Positions 12,247 to 22,894 of a DNA stretch of 64,000 nt are shown here, in pieces. The stretch comes from Crossaster papposus (Eukaryota; Echinodermata; Asteroidea; Velatida; Solasteridae). The notes under the pieces are model-generated. The model did not search any database and was not told the DNA's origin. It saw only the letters and a list, made by a program, of their open reading frames with translations. The stretch is taken from contig JBAIAA010000103.1 in the NCBI GenBank assembly GCA_037893245.1, positions 124,001-188,000 of the forward strand, in the 5' to 3' direction. Every line of letters starts with the position of its first letter. Positions within the stretch are counted from its first letter, which is position 1. A program made the position numbers and the translations under genes.

Positions 12247-12648
12247 CAGTCAAACCTTGATATAGCGGCCAGCGATGGTGCCGGTTTTCGTGGCCACTAT
12301 ACGCAAGTGGCCACTATAGCAAAACGTACACATGTTACACATGTACACACACCCATACATGTACATGTATGAAGTCCAGGAACCAAACAACAGGGGAGAT
12401 TTCAAAGTCAACAGAGGGCGCACTTCATTTCTGCGGCCGGAGTACACAGGTTTCACGGCAATGTAATTGTACACATTTTATTTGCTGTGGGCTATTATGG
12501 GTTGGCCACTGGCCGCGTTACGCAGTGGCCGCATTAGCAGAAATGGTTATGGTATGTTTATGCAAGAATCAAACTGGGACCAAGCAAAGGTGGCCAGTTA
12601 AGCCAGGTGGCCGCTGTATCAAGGTGGCCGCAATGGCAGGTTTGACTG
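12247..12648. mobile_element. Tc1/mariner-pogo type MITE
   Basis: CAGTCAAACCT at the left and AGGTTTGACTG at the right, both flanked by TA. Inside, the motif gtggccactata/gtggccgc recurs. The pattern is typical of pogo/Tigger-type short elements with TA duplication. Confidence 0.78.
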
Positions 12649-12871
12649 TAGTAGTAGCGTACACTCTGTGCTCTAGGCCATATACGTCTATCAGTGCAAA
12701 AAGAACAGGATTTGTTTCACTTTTTTCTTGGAAATCATTCGGTCTCAAACTCAGCATGCAGGTTAACTTTGTTTTACCAAATCGATATTTCGCCAAAATT
12801 ATGATTTTTGTGTGGTTCCGTCTGTTGTAATTTGTCTCTAAATCTGTTTTATAGAGTTTTCAAAAACATAT

Positions 12872-12993
12872 GGCGGGACAAGTCTGCGCAGCTGTGCACA
12901 GCTCGTCGCACCGCACAACAGAGTGCACTCCGCTAGTGCCCTCTGTTGTTTGGTGCGACGAGCTGTGCACCGCGCCTGCGCAGACTTGTTCCG
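12872..12993. repeat. Long GC-rich hairpin
   Basis: Two arms of about 50 bases (cgggacaagtctgcgcag, agctcgtcgcacc, acaacagag and their complements) pair almost perfectly around a 16-base loop. Confidence 0.8.
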
Positions 12994-13044
12994 CAGACAG
13001 AGTATACTCTAGTGCGGGGCCATAGACTAGGACTAGGTACACTC

Positions 13045-13125
13045 GGGCCTTGTCCGAAAACCAACTCTGCCCCAAATCAACTTGGCCTCGAGTCAACTTG
13101 GCCTTAAGTCAACTTGGCCCCAAGC
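13045..13125. repeat. AGTCAACTTGGCC short tandem motif
   Basis: Four units of caacttggcc/caactctgcc spaced about 18 bases apart. A mirrored set (ggccgagttgacttt) is at 21200-21276. Confidence 0.65.
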
Positions 13126-13818
13126 AGAGACAACTGGACTGGCGAGACAATTTAACTTCAAATATATATTTAAATAACTAAATTACCAGTTCCAGGATGG
13201 TGCAACCATGTAACGCGCACACCGTGCTCCAAGACACACCATGCTCGACGCCACGCGCCATCACAGCCATCTGCGCTGCACCCTTGTTACCATCTGCATC
13301 GTCTGCACGACCGGCTAGTCACTGACACTGACAGTGGCATGTGCACCGTGCACGCGCTACGCATGCTGTACATAAGCAGGATCATGACAAATTTCAGTTA
13401 TTGCAATTTCCTCAAATTCGAAAAACAAAATTACAAGCCATTTTAATGTGCCAGGCGCCGACCAGAATATAACTGTTTATCCATGTCGGTCAGGCCTATA
13501 GAGCATATTTTTGACAATGTCAATCTGAGGCTGGTTCATACTGAACGAAAATGTTGTTAGGGCAAGATTTCGCGCTACAAATTCTCAAAAGTTGAACATG
13601 TTTCTCAGTTCATTTTGCAACTTGCGCCGCAAAAAAACACGATTCGATTGTAAGCACAACTCGGGCAGAATTTGGTAACGACCGACCATATAATGAATAC
13701 CAGGTACAGCGTTGAAGCGTTTATGATTTTACCAAATTCTTACTACATTCGTGGTTGCTGCCTTGTGTGTGCCAATCAACTAGTAACCATGCCTAAGCTT
13801 TTTCCCTAGTACTGACAT

Positions 13819-14439
13819 CTAGGCATTTGCCCGTGGTCTCCTCCTCAAATTGTACACCACTGGGATCACTGGTACCGCTTCTACCACAGCTCGTCTTTCG
13901 AGTGCTGCTGCTCTCAGTTCGGTGGTATCACAACCTGACCATTCTCGGATGTTGTCGACCCAGCGCATCTTTGGTCGGCCTACGGAACGACGGCATCCCT
14001 CTGGCATCCCATCCACAACGGCTGCTGCCAAGCCGCCTTGACGAACCACATGACCCAACCAAGCTGCCTTTCTTTCAATCACGGCACTGCTGCTGAAATA
14101 CCATCGGTTGCAAATCATCTCCATCAGTCTTTCATTTGTCACATGATCTTGCCACTTGATGTTGAGCAGGTGACGCCAGATGGTTCGACCGAAGCTGTCT
14201 AGGCGTTTGATGTCAGCTGCCTTCAGCGACAGGGTGGTGGCACCATACAATACCCTTGACATGATTAGTGCCCGAGGGAGCTGTATCTTTACCTCAAGGC
14301 TGACGCGGGGAGAGCGTAGATATTTGCACTGCCAAAGAGTGGATTTGCCCATGCCTAGCCGCATTCGAACCTCCTTGCTGTCATCAAGCATGTGGTTGAT
14401 CGACACGCCCAAGTACTGTACTTGAAAGATGTGACACAA
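13819..14439 (-). pseudogene. Non-LTR retrotransposon reverse transcriptase, 5'-truncated C-terminal fragment
   Basis: A single open frame of about 206 codons on the minus strand. It contains VQYLGVSINHML, RVLYGATTLSLK, FGRTIWRHLLNIKWQDHVTN, AAWLGHVVRQGG and GRPKMRWVDNIREWSG, the typical order of the region after the polymerase core in LINE-type elements. The catalytic core and endonuclease are missing, as expected for 5'-truncated insertion. The family was not assigned. Confidence 0.85.
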
Positions 14440-14752
14440 GGTATTTGTGCTGAGCGGTATGTGATGGTGGTGTCATCGGTTGTTAAGCTTTATTGCGGTG
14501 TAATGTACCTACTACATGAACACTTTTTATTGGTTAATGACGATGTATTTGTGGTGCATATCGCACCCATGATTCACATCGAGTCTAGTCTACGTACCGA
14601 CTCGCCGTGCCACAACTGTTTTTTTTTGGCAACATACATTGTCAATTAGCCATTTATATTGCACAGTTTTCGGACTATATTTTCCCCTAAAAAGAAATCT
14701 TCAAACCACAAATTAGAAGCAAATATGTTTCCAAAGACTTGAAAACCTTCTT

Positions 14753-14833
14753 TTAACCAGTTCAAGTTTCGTAAAAAATAATCCCGCCCCTCGGCTCGGT
14801 GGTGTTAAAATAATCTCAGCGCGAACTGGTTAA
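14753..14833 (+). mobile_element. TTAA MITE, CCAGTTCGC family, copy 2 (internally deleted)
   Basis: Only the left end (ttaaccagttc) and the last 65 bases (aataatcccgcccctcggc to gcgcgaactggttaa) remain, giving an 81-base deletion derivative. Confidence 0.8.
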
Positions 14834-15025
14834 TAGAGAATTTTTTAATAAAATTAAATAAAAAAAGCAGATTTGAACCCATAACCTACGGCTCACAAGG
14901 CCAATACCCTAACTAGTACACTACTGCAGAACTTACGAGCTATTGGTGTTTCAGAAAATTTATATTTTCTCTAATCTAAGAAGTCTAACGAGGAGGTGTG
15001 AAATTTGTCATTCTTCGTTCACATA

Positions 15026-15446
15026 TGTGACCTGTCATCACAAAATGAGCGTAAAGTCGGCAAAATCTAAAATTGAGATGTATGGGTATTTCTAAATTCT
15101 GTGGAAACAGAGCTTTCCAATGGTATACACTTGGAGGTTTGATACTCAATATTTTTTAATTTTTATTTTTGAGTCGAGTCATAATACAGAGATTATGAGA
15201 AAACGAGCATTTCTTGCGAGAAATTGTGTGAAAGGCATAGAAAGGCATAGTCAAAATTGTCTCAAAAACAAATTTTGTTTTTATCTGATCGTCCTACAAA
15301 ATTGGGAATTGATTGTTGGGGATTTAGTCTTAAAAAAACACCATATAATCTTAAAATCGACCACCCCTTCAAATTTTGACTTTGACTGGCCGTACTGGGA
15401 AATCACTCCGTGCGACTTTACGCTCATTTTGTGATGACAGGTTACA
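15026..15446. mobile_element. TGTGACCTGTCATC inverted-repeat element
   Basis: About 36 bases of almost perfect inverted ends (tgtgacctgtcatcacaaaa and ttttgtgatgacaggttaca) flanked by TA on both sides. The terminal TGTGACC is shared with elements at 25.6 and 45.1 kb. Confidence 0.78.
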
Positions 15447-15658
15447 TATTACACCACATTTACCGAAAGCTTACTGCTGGTAAAATTTGATACAAAGAGT
15501 GGTTTCTATGGCTAACAAGGGTATATTGTTTCGTTCTTTTGCATTAAAAATGACATCTGTAAACTCTAAAAGTATTTTATCGTTGAAGTTGGTGCTTCAA
15601 ATCAAGGTTGCACGCACGTGGTGAAGTCGGTCGGGTGTTAATGAGTCCTGATTTTTGG

Positions 15659-16135
15659 TCACATCTTCTGTGTCCAAAAGAGCCCCCATGAGCGCGCCAT
15701 TGCCATAATATTTTTCTCTGTTTCGTTCTTTTCTCTGATTGTTATTTCTTCTTTAGTGGCCTCTGTGATGATGTCTGACCTCTCTTGTGATGACCTGGAT
15801 TTCAGGAAGTTCTCATGCACTTCAACCGAAGCAAATGTGCGTTTCTGGGCAATTTTAGCAGGTCGAGCGCTGTATGCTTGCTGGCTTCTTGCATTATATG
15901 AAGCAAATACACACTCCCCAGAAATGTTACCGCAGCAGGAACGTGCTTGTCTTATAGTAGGAGGTTCTGTTGGGTCACAGAACTTTCCTCCATCTAGGTA
16001 GTTGGCAAGTTGACGATTTATCACATCTTTGGTTTCACTGAGAAGGCCGGTAAGAACATCAATGGTCCAGTGATCATACGTCGTTGGTTGAATGTACTTC
16101 TCATCCTTTGTAGACCTGTGTTGAAGGCAGTATCA
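15659..16135 (-). pseudogene. Decayed multi-copy ORF fragment, possibly transposon-derived
   Basis: An open minus-strand frame runs for about 155 codons. It includes INRQLANYLDGGKF, FLKSRSSQERSDIITEATKE and a charged tail. From memory it resembles the C-terminal part of repetitive ORFs in cnidarian and echinoderm genomes (RQLADHLPGGKF-type motif), but I cannot name the family. It may belong with minus-strand pieces at 17247-17432, 18171-18449 and 19707-20069. Confidence 0.4.
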
Positions 16136-17863
16136 AAGCGATGGATAAGACTGGCTGGATCACATGATGATAACGTTGTCATGCGGGAAACAACTTTAGG
16201 ACACTAGCTCACCCCAGGAAAGAAAAACAATCAACAAAGACCAGTAAAATAAAAATAAATTTAAATAATTATTAAATTAATAAACAAACAACTGAATTAA
16301 ATTAATAAACCAACAATTTAATTAACGAATACAAATCTACAAAGTGGGCGGTGACGAAAAAAAATAAAATAACTCAGAACTCGAGTTTGAATGCAATGTC
16401 TTCACAAAAGAAACTCCAGCAAAATGGCAAAACCAGTAAATATACAAAACAATGCAGTTGAAAAAAATAAAATGAAAATCACATACAAATTGACAAGATA
16501 TCAAAATCAAAGAAAAGCAACGTATTTTATAAAATCACATGCAAATTATCAATGAGACATGCTAGGGAAAACAATCAACAGAAACAAATGTTCACATGAA
16601 AATTACAAATTCAATTCTCCAAATAAAGGATAATCAAGCAGTCAAAAGAAATTCACATGCAAATTAAATAACGAATATAAATCAATTAGAAACGCAACAA
16701 CTTTGCAACAAAATCACTAAAACAATTATGTACTTTTGTGTACAATTATGTATCTTGAACATACCTTTAGTGTTTGCAATGTCACACCTATAAATACATT
16801 AGAAAGTGAATCAAATGATCATTTCAAATATATATGTACGTAACATGTACGCATAAGAACGCTGTTAACTTATTCTGACATAATTCTGACGTAATTTGAA
16901 AATACTTTAAAAACATGTAGGCATGAAGTGTACGTCACTTCAAATAACTTTGTCAGTTCAATCATTGAACAAGGGAGCCATCCGCTCAATTTGCACTCGC
17001 GTCACACAGTTAAGGTCCTGGAAAGGCAGTGCGGTCTTCCACTTGGTGAATTTCTGGGACAAAGGCCTCAGCGGTACTGTCCTGTTTCAAATCCACAGGG
17101 AAAGGAGTACTCTGGCCTCTGAACCAAGCCGACGAGTCTCAAAATACGAAGGGAAGCCATTTTGAAACCGGGCTTCTAAGGTCACGTCGCATCAGAACTC
17201 GGGTGCTTCTGGACAATGCCCTCTCTCAAGCCGGAAGTCAACCAGATTATGGGGTTATCGCAGACACAGGTTTGCTTTGTCCTGGTCCAAAAAGCAAAAA
17301 AATTGACATATTACGTGCCAGCGGCTCGACTACGTTGTAGCCGCGTTCTTCGCAATTCAGCACCTGATGGAGGGCCTCTATGGAAAGCAGTGCTGTACAC
17401 TGATTGGAGTTTACCCTCATTAAATACGACATAAATAAAAATAAAATAAAAACATATTGACAATCATATTCAATACGAACTAAATAATGTCTAAATCATA
17501 CTTAAATACTGTACATGCAAATAACCTTGATCATTTCTTACAGAAACCATTTGCTGACAAAATAAAAGAAATAAAGATAAGATTTTTAAAGCTAACTTAC
17601 GGTCAGTACAGCAGGCTCAATCCTAATTCAGGAAAAATAACAGCATGCAACACACCGAAGGTGGCAGTTTAAGCTGTAAAACTCAAGGCACCCGGCACTG
17701 ATGTTGCTGCTGCAGCGGTCAGGCTGACTGAATACAAAACTTGCGCCTATTTCTTTCATACACCAATCAATACAACTACTGGTACAAAGCATCCACTCAC
17801 GCATAACAAATAACACATCACCTCATCACTGACCCTGGCTAAATACTTACACTGTGAACCAAG

Positions 17864-18111
17864 AATGTCTGAAACGCTTTTGTTAGTGTCAAAATGTCTG
17901 AAACGTGAACAATAGACTTGCGTTTCAGACATTAAATGTCTGAAATGTAAGTAGCGATTACGTACGTTTCAGACATTACAAATGTCTGAAACGTAAGCTT
18001 CCTAATCACCGATTACATTTCAGACATTTCAAATGTCTGAAACGTAAGCTTCCTAATCACCGATTACATTTCAGACATTTCCAAACCACAAAATGTCTGA
18101 AACATAATCAG
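17864..18111. repeat. Tandem array of palindromic AATGTCTGAAACGT units
   Basis: The motif aatgtctgaaacgtaa and its complement (ttacatttcagacatt) alternate. Two adjacent units of about 50 bases (aatgtctgaaacgtaagctt, cctaatcaccga, ttacatttcagacatt) are nearly identical. Each unit is itself an inverted repeat, so the array is a row of hairpins. Confidence 0.85.
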
Positions 18112-18131
18112 GTTAAAAACATTGGCCGGCC

Positions 18132-18194
18132 AAAAAAACCTCCCCAGACTAGGATAAGTAATTACTTATCCTAGTCTGTCTGGGGAGGGTTTTT
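18132..18194. repeat. Long palindrome AACCTCCCCAGACTAGG
   Basis: Arms aacctccccagactaggata and tatcctagtctgtctgggga meet at a taattactt-type centre without a loop; a gtct duplication interrupts the right arm. Confidence 0.85.
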
Positions 18195-18449
18195 AATGTC
18201 AACTCTGACAAACGTATCAACAGTGGCTTGGAGTACTTGACTGGTGTCAAGAATGCTGTGTGGGGTGCCTTGCCACCTCATCCAAGGGCCTGTTACATAC
18301 TTGTCTAGTATTCCTAATGCATGTAAGATTTGGTGCAGGTTTCCTTCTAATAGGCTGTTATTGGTACTCAAGTGCAGGTCATTCCTGGGTTTCATGATGC
18401 TTGTGAAGAAGCCCACTATGTCGTCTGTGTACGAATAAAGCAAACCCAC
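18171..18449 (-). pseudogene. Unassigned minus-strand ORF fragment
   Basis: A 92-codon frame reading FFTSIMKPRNDLHLSTNNSL and ILDKYVTGPWMRWQG, with ordinary protein-like composition. It ends in the 18132 palindrome. No family recognised; listed because it lies in line with other minus-strand fragments. Confidence 0.3.
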
Positions 18450-18867
18450 ATTAACAATTTTTGTTGTTTATCTGTTGCCAACCCATCTTGAATAAAGAGT
18501 TGAATTTTTCTCTTCCCCAAATCCTTTCTTCTTCAAATACACCGGTAAATCATTTGGAAGCTTGCACACTGCACCATGAAAGAGTTTGTCTGCTGCCCGT
18601 ATTATTGCCTGTGTTTTTTATTCCCCTCTCTTCTGAAATCTGAAAAGGATGTTTTCCCACCCACTTTGTAATTTAACTTTACTTCATAACTTCTCATCCA
18701 TGTACCACACTGCCTATGTATTGTGTCAAGCGGGTGCATTGAACATTGAGCGAGTTACCAGTGACGTCTTCCAACTGCCTGTCAACTTTGTTATTAGTGA
18801 CACAACGATTTGTCATAGTATTTGTAATTTGTGACAACAAGCCCGAGTCCACTTCATCATCCAGTCA

Positions 18868-19056
18868 TGTATAGACCGGCAATCGTTGACGTTGCATTGT
18901 CCGACCGTCTTCCCTCTTTTGTTTGTACTCTAACGTTTTCGGATGATCGCCATAGGATTTGTACACGAGAAAAGATCGTGGACGTTGTGTCAATCGTGGA
19001 CCCATTGTTTGACTCCCAATTCTTTTGTCCGACGACCACGATTGCCGGTCAATACA
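18868..19056. mobile_element. Short inverted-repeat element, TGTATAGACCGGCAATCG
   Basis: Ends tgtatagaccggcaatcgt and cgattgccggtcaataca enclose 190 bases; inner blocks atcgtggacg and caatcgtggac repeat. Confidence 0.65.
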
Positions 19057-19706
19057 AACGCACACATTCCTGTGTGCATGCTACATTTTCTACCGCTGTG
19101 CCACAAAACAGTTTCTAATACCCCTAGAGTGTATGAGTTATTTTCATCTGCTAACTCTACTGTAACAAGATGTCAACCATTTTTAGTGGTGCTATTTTAG
19201 AGATTAATTTTAACTATAATTGTATCACTCTAGTGGCTGGCTTCGCCAGTAATACTATTATTAATATATCAAATATTTTACGAATCTTTGTTATTACGAT
19301 TTTGGTGCTGGTAATTGTCAGCAGATACTGATAAAGAAAGAAACTAAGAAACTAAAGTAAACCTCCTGGGTTGTAACAAAATACAATGTAACGCCGCCGC
19401 GGCTCACCTATTAACTGTATACTACTGCCAAACCTGGTTCACCACGGCGACCAATTAATTAACTCACAACTCACAACTCAACAGACAAGGAAATAACGTA
19501 GATGAAGAAAACTGCTATAAAGGACGATCGGTGCTGCCAGCCAGATAAGACGTCGTCAGTGGTGTGGTTGTGAACCAGGCTCTTGCACAACTGAGGATGA
19601 ATACTAGGACGTCTGGTCCTTTTATACCAATGAAGGCATGCACCACTGCACGCGCTGCGGAATGTACAGGTTTAAACGAACAAAGGAATTCTTGGCTACT
19701 ACACTA

Positions 19707-20069
19707 TCATATGTTATGGTTAAATATTCCATTTCGCGCTGTTGTTCTTTCTGATACATATTGGACACAGCTTTCATCTCTGAAGAAATCCTCTTCTGTG
19801 TACTTGATGATGGCAAGTTTCTTTTCAATCTGTGAGTCTGTCATTTTCTCTTTAACAGTGTGAATCGCTGGGCCGACAATACATGTACATGTACTCTCCA
19901 AAATGCCGATGCTTTGAAGGATCATGGATGTTTCTTTTATTTTGGATGCACATGTACTTTTCTTCAAACTGTGGTGGGAAATGAGTTTGCTCACACAGTC
20001 GTGAACCACATAACGACCGAGGATCGATATTGTGTTTTCCTTTATTCCTTTACTATACCCTAACCCCAT
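19707..20069 (-). pseudogene. Unassigned minus-strand ORF, 120 codons
   Basis: Open frame with SILGRYVVHDCVSKLISHH and EKKLAIIKYTEEDFFRDESC. Composition is protein-like and charged, but no domain is recognised and no start signal or splice site is compelling. It could be an exon or transposon fragment of the same decayed unit as 15659-16135. Confidence 0.3.
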
Positions 20070-20516
20070 TACTTAGCGAGGACCGAATTCGGACAAGCAA
20101 ACTGTCCTTCGAGGATCCTTTGTTCCTTTTGTTCTCTTTTGTGTTTCGATCCTCGATCGTAATACGATACAAGAACACCGTTGTCTGCAATGTGTCTGCC
20201 AAATGTTTAGGATCTACACGTGATGCTTTTGATTTTGATGGTTTTATTTTTGTTCTTTTTCAACTGTTTGAGTTCACCTCACCTCTCTACCAACTAGGCT
20301 ATTGGCGAGTTGGTTGAGGACAGTCGTTTCCTATAATTCTTTATAGTTCTTGAATGTGGTAGCTGAGTTGTTGTTGTTCTTTCTAATGAATTCACGAACA
20401 ACCCAGCTGCTGAAACGAACATCGCAAACCGCAACGCGGGTTAGTATCAAGCGTCTTCCATTAAAAAACAGATCAATGGTAAATGTGGTAGCGCCCTCTG
20501 TAGCGCTCTCCATTGA

Positions 20517-20540
20517 CCCCCCCCCCCCCCCCCCCCCCCC
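20517..20540. repeat. 24-base poly-C run
   Basis: Uninterrupted C run followed by T5. Similar runs of 21 occur at 48769-48789 and 60090-60110. Confidence 0.9.
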
Positions 20541-21199
20541 TTTTTAAATTTCGCGGCCACTAAAAATGAGTGACGTAAACCGAGGCAGCTAGGACCCGGA
20601 CAAATTCTTGATAGTCGGTATGCGACGTCTAGGTACGAGACGGGTTCGCGTGGTCACGTACGCACATTGTTGTGTGTTAATGCACCCACAGTGTACGAAT
20701 CGCGTACGCTTTGTGCACGGTAATCAAATTTCACATGGACGATCGTGAAGTTCTTCCTCGGTTTTGGGGGAATCCGACGAAAACAGTACTGATTTGTCCG
20801 ATTAGAATCACAGTATTTCTTATTCAGACACGGACTCGAGCGAGGATAAAGATGGGGTCCCTCTAAGCGCTCTAGGTCGAAGCACGACCGCTCAAAATGT
20901 TCGCTGCAGCCGAAAATCACTAGGCCCGCCCGGACCACTTCGCTCTGGTAAGCTTTACTTTGGCTGTCCAAATCCTCCGATTTTAAGGATCAGCCGGAAA
21001 CAAATGAAGCTTTCATCCTTAGTACTTTTGCTACACCTAGCAGCTACACACCTAGTCGGCTTGACCGAAAACTGTTGTATTTTTACCCCGATTCAGAATA
21101 AAAAACCATGTAAAGACGGACACTTGTTGCAATGCGCGCAGTCAGTATACAATAGGCCGGGTAGCAGCGCGGCGAGTCTGCTGCCGTGATCCTGCCTAG

Positions 21200-21276
21200 T
21201 CTTGACGGTCGAGTTGTCTTGACTTTGGGCCGAGTTGACTTTGGGCCGAGTTGACTGGGACCGAGTTGACTCGAAA
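21200..21276. repeat. GGCCGAGTTGACTTT short tandem motif
   Basis: Four units of gggccgagttgactt, the reverse counterpart of 13045-13125. Confidence 0.65.
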
Positions 21277-21993
21277 CATTTTATCTATTCGAATTCAACA
21301 GTTGTGTTGTCCTATGTTTTTGGCTACTTAAAAATGTAAGGCAATGTTCTGTGTCCCATACAACGATTAACTTTTGGGATTTTGTATAAACACAATGGGA
21401 TTGGGACTATGCTTTGTCAAAGTCCGGATCTTTGAATTTTTTTACAAGAAGGAATTGCACTTTCTCAAACAGTAGGCATTGGTTGTGCTGGACGAGTAGT
21501 GATTTTCACTTGAGTACATAAACTACTCGCGAGTAATCGAGTACTCGCGAGTAGTTGTCGCAATTTTTACAATTTTACAGGTGTGGTTGATCCGGTCTAG
21601 TCTGAGGATGCACCGTTGATACATTGCGGCAGTGCTATCTATTTTACGAGACTCCAAAATGTCGACAAAGTCAGAACAGTGTAAGTATGTTGTTATTGTA
21701 CACAGTCTGGTATAGGGCTTATTGCATAAATCCATCTTAACCTTAACCCCCTAGGCTCTCCCTAGGCACTAGAAAGCATACCAAACCTAACAAACTTCAA
21801 CAACTGCACACGACCTATAGTAATATACAAATACAGCATGGTTTGATGGGGAGTATATGTAGTGGGAATTACTGGTCCCGAGGTGTAAATCAGCTTGACG
21901 ACAGTTATCTCCCGATGCGAAGCTCCAGGAGGTATGTAGTCGAGCCGACGTATATACTCTGGCATATTTCAATGGAAATAGCTCTTATAATCT

Positions 21994-22438
21994 TAGGCCG
22001 TGTCCGAAACGAGTGTCTAGAGCTACGGTTTACGTCTACGTCTACAGCTACGTCTACGTAGGCGCTAAGGCAAATGGATTTCAGAGGCGGCTACGGTAGA
22101 GCCTACGGCTAGTTATTGCGCCCCCAAGCGATGCTTGAATTAGTGTTCACAAAATTACGATGTAAGAATTTACAACAATTATCGTCTGCTAGATGTTACG
22201 CAATGTTTGTTTACAGCCAGTCAAAATACCTGATAATATTGACGTATTTGTCAATCTGTTAGTTTCAATTCAATGCACTATCATTGAAAAATAAACGAAA
22301 ATTTGCTCAAATTAACGTTAGTGCTGCCGCCATTTTGTTTTGCCTGAGCTAGACAAATTTTTTAATGGCTAGATTTTTGTGACGTTGTAGCCGTACATGT
22401 AGCTGTAGCCCTAGATACCTGTTTCAGACACGGCCTTA
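21994..22438 (+). mobile_element. AGGCCGTGTCCGAAAC element, copy 1
   Basis: Ends taggccgtgtccgaaac and gtttcagacacggcctta. Both arms carry many tctacgtctac/agctacggct repeats. It ends 335 bases before UNC79 exon 1. The interior is the reverse complement of the 33.7-kb copy (gccgccattttgttttgcct). Confidence 0.8.
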
Positions 22439-22773
22439 ATACACTGATGTTGACAGCAGAATGCATCAAAGTGCACAATACTTTTTTACCTGATGCAATG
22501 CACTGCGTCTAGCACTGTTTAATACGTTAAACAAAGCAAACAAAGAAAGGGTACATTTTAAATACTTTTACGTAAATTCTGCAAAGAACTAGGGATTGCC
22601 TTTCATATTCTTGGAGATAGCAATTTGCATGGACCTTAAAATTGTTTCTTGTGAAGTGCGCACATGTAGTCCTTGGACTTAATTTATCCACTAACGTCTG
22701 TCCCAGGTTTGGGTATTTTCTACCTTGCATTGTAAACGCAATGTACTTTTTCTTGTTTGTTTTTCATTGACAG

Positions 22774-22894
22774 TCTCGGCTAAAATCCGTAACCTGACGG
22801 ATTACCAGAATCGAATCCTGCACAACATTGCCCCCTTGCCAACTGGTACAGACATCGCTAATACTCTGAGATACTTTATCCACACGCTCAGAAG
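22774..22894 (+). CDS. UNC79: UNC79 exon 1 of those found (N-terminal region)
   Basis: The acceptor is ttgacag and the donor gtatgc. The exon begins with the last two bases of a split codon (xTC) and ends after two bases (AG). It encodes AKIRNLTDYQNRILHNIAP and then DIANTLRYF, close to the vertebrate UNC79 segment after its short first coding exon. The upstream in-frame bases look intronic, so the initiator ATG lies in an exon I could not place. Confidence 0.93.

Larger units (their letters stand above)
6942..22773. other. Region between divergent FEZ and UNC79 genes
   Basis: This 15.8-kb stretch should contain the FEZ promoter and 5' UTR near 6942-7300 and the UNC79 first exon and promoter at an unknown point. 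Transposon remnants, satellites and decayed ORFs are listed separately. In 9240-10166, 10276-11000, 11250-12240 (apart from a small hairpin), 12995-13812, 19057-19700 and 20541-21990 I see no convincing gene. Confidence 0.55.

Noticed and set aside
20654..20971. 105-codon minus-strand ORF as a first exon or CpG-promoter gene
   Set aside because: No domain, donor site or similarity was recognised. The CpG content is suggestive but not decisive, so it is not annotated.
21004..21189. Small secreted protein (hydrophobic N-terminus MKLSSLVLLLHLAATHL)
   Set aside because: The leader looks plausible, but the rest has no domain and I saw no splice or family support. It may be chance.
6942..22773. 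UNC79 initiator exon
   Set aside because: The frame needs a short exon ending in one base of a split codon. Many short ATG-containing stretches could fit and none could be chosen from sequence alone.
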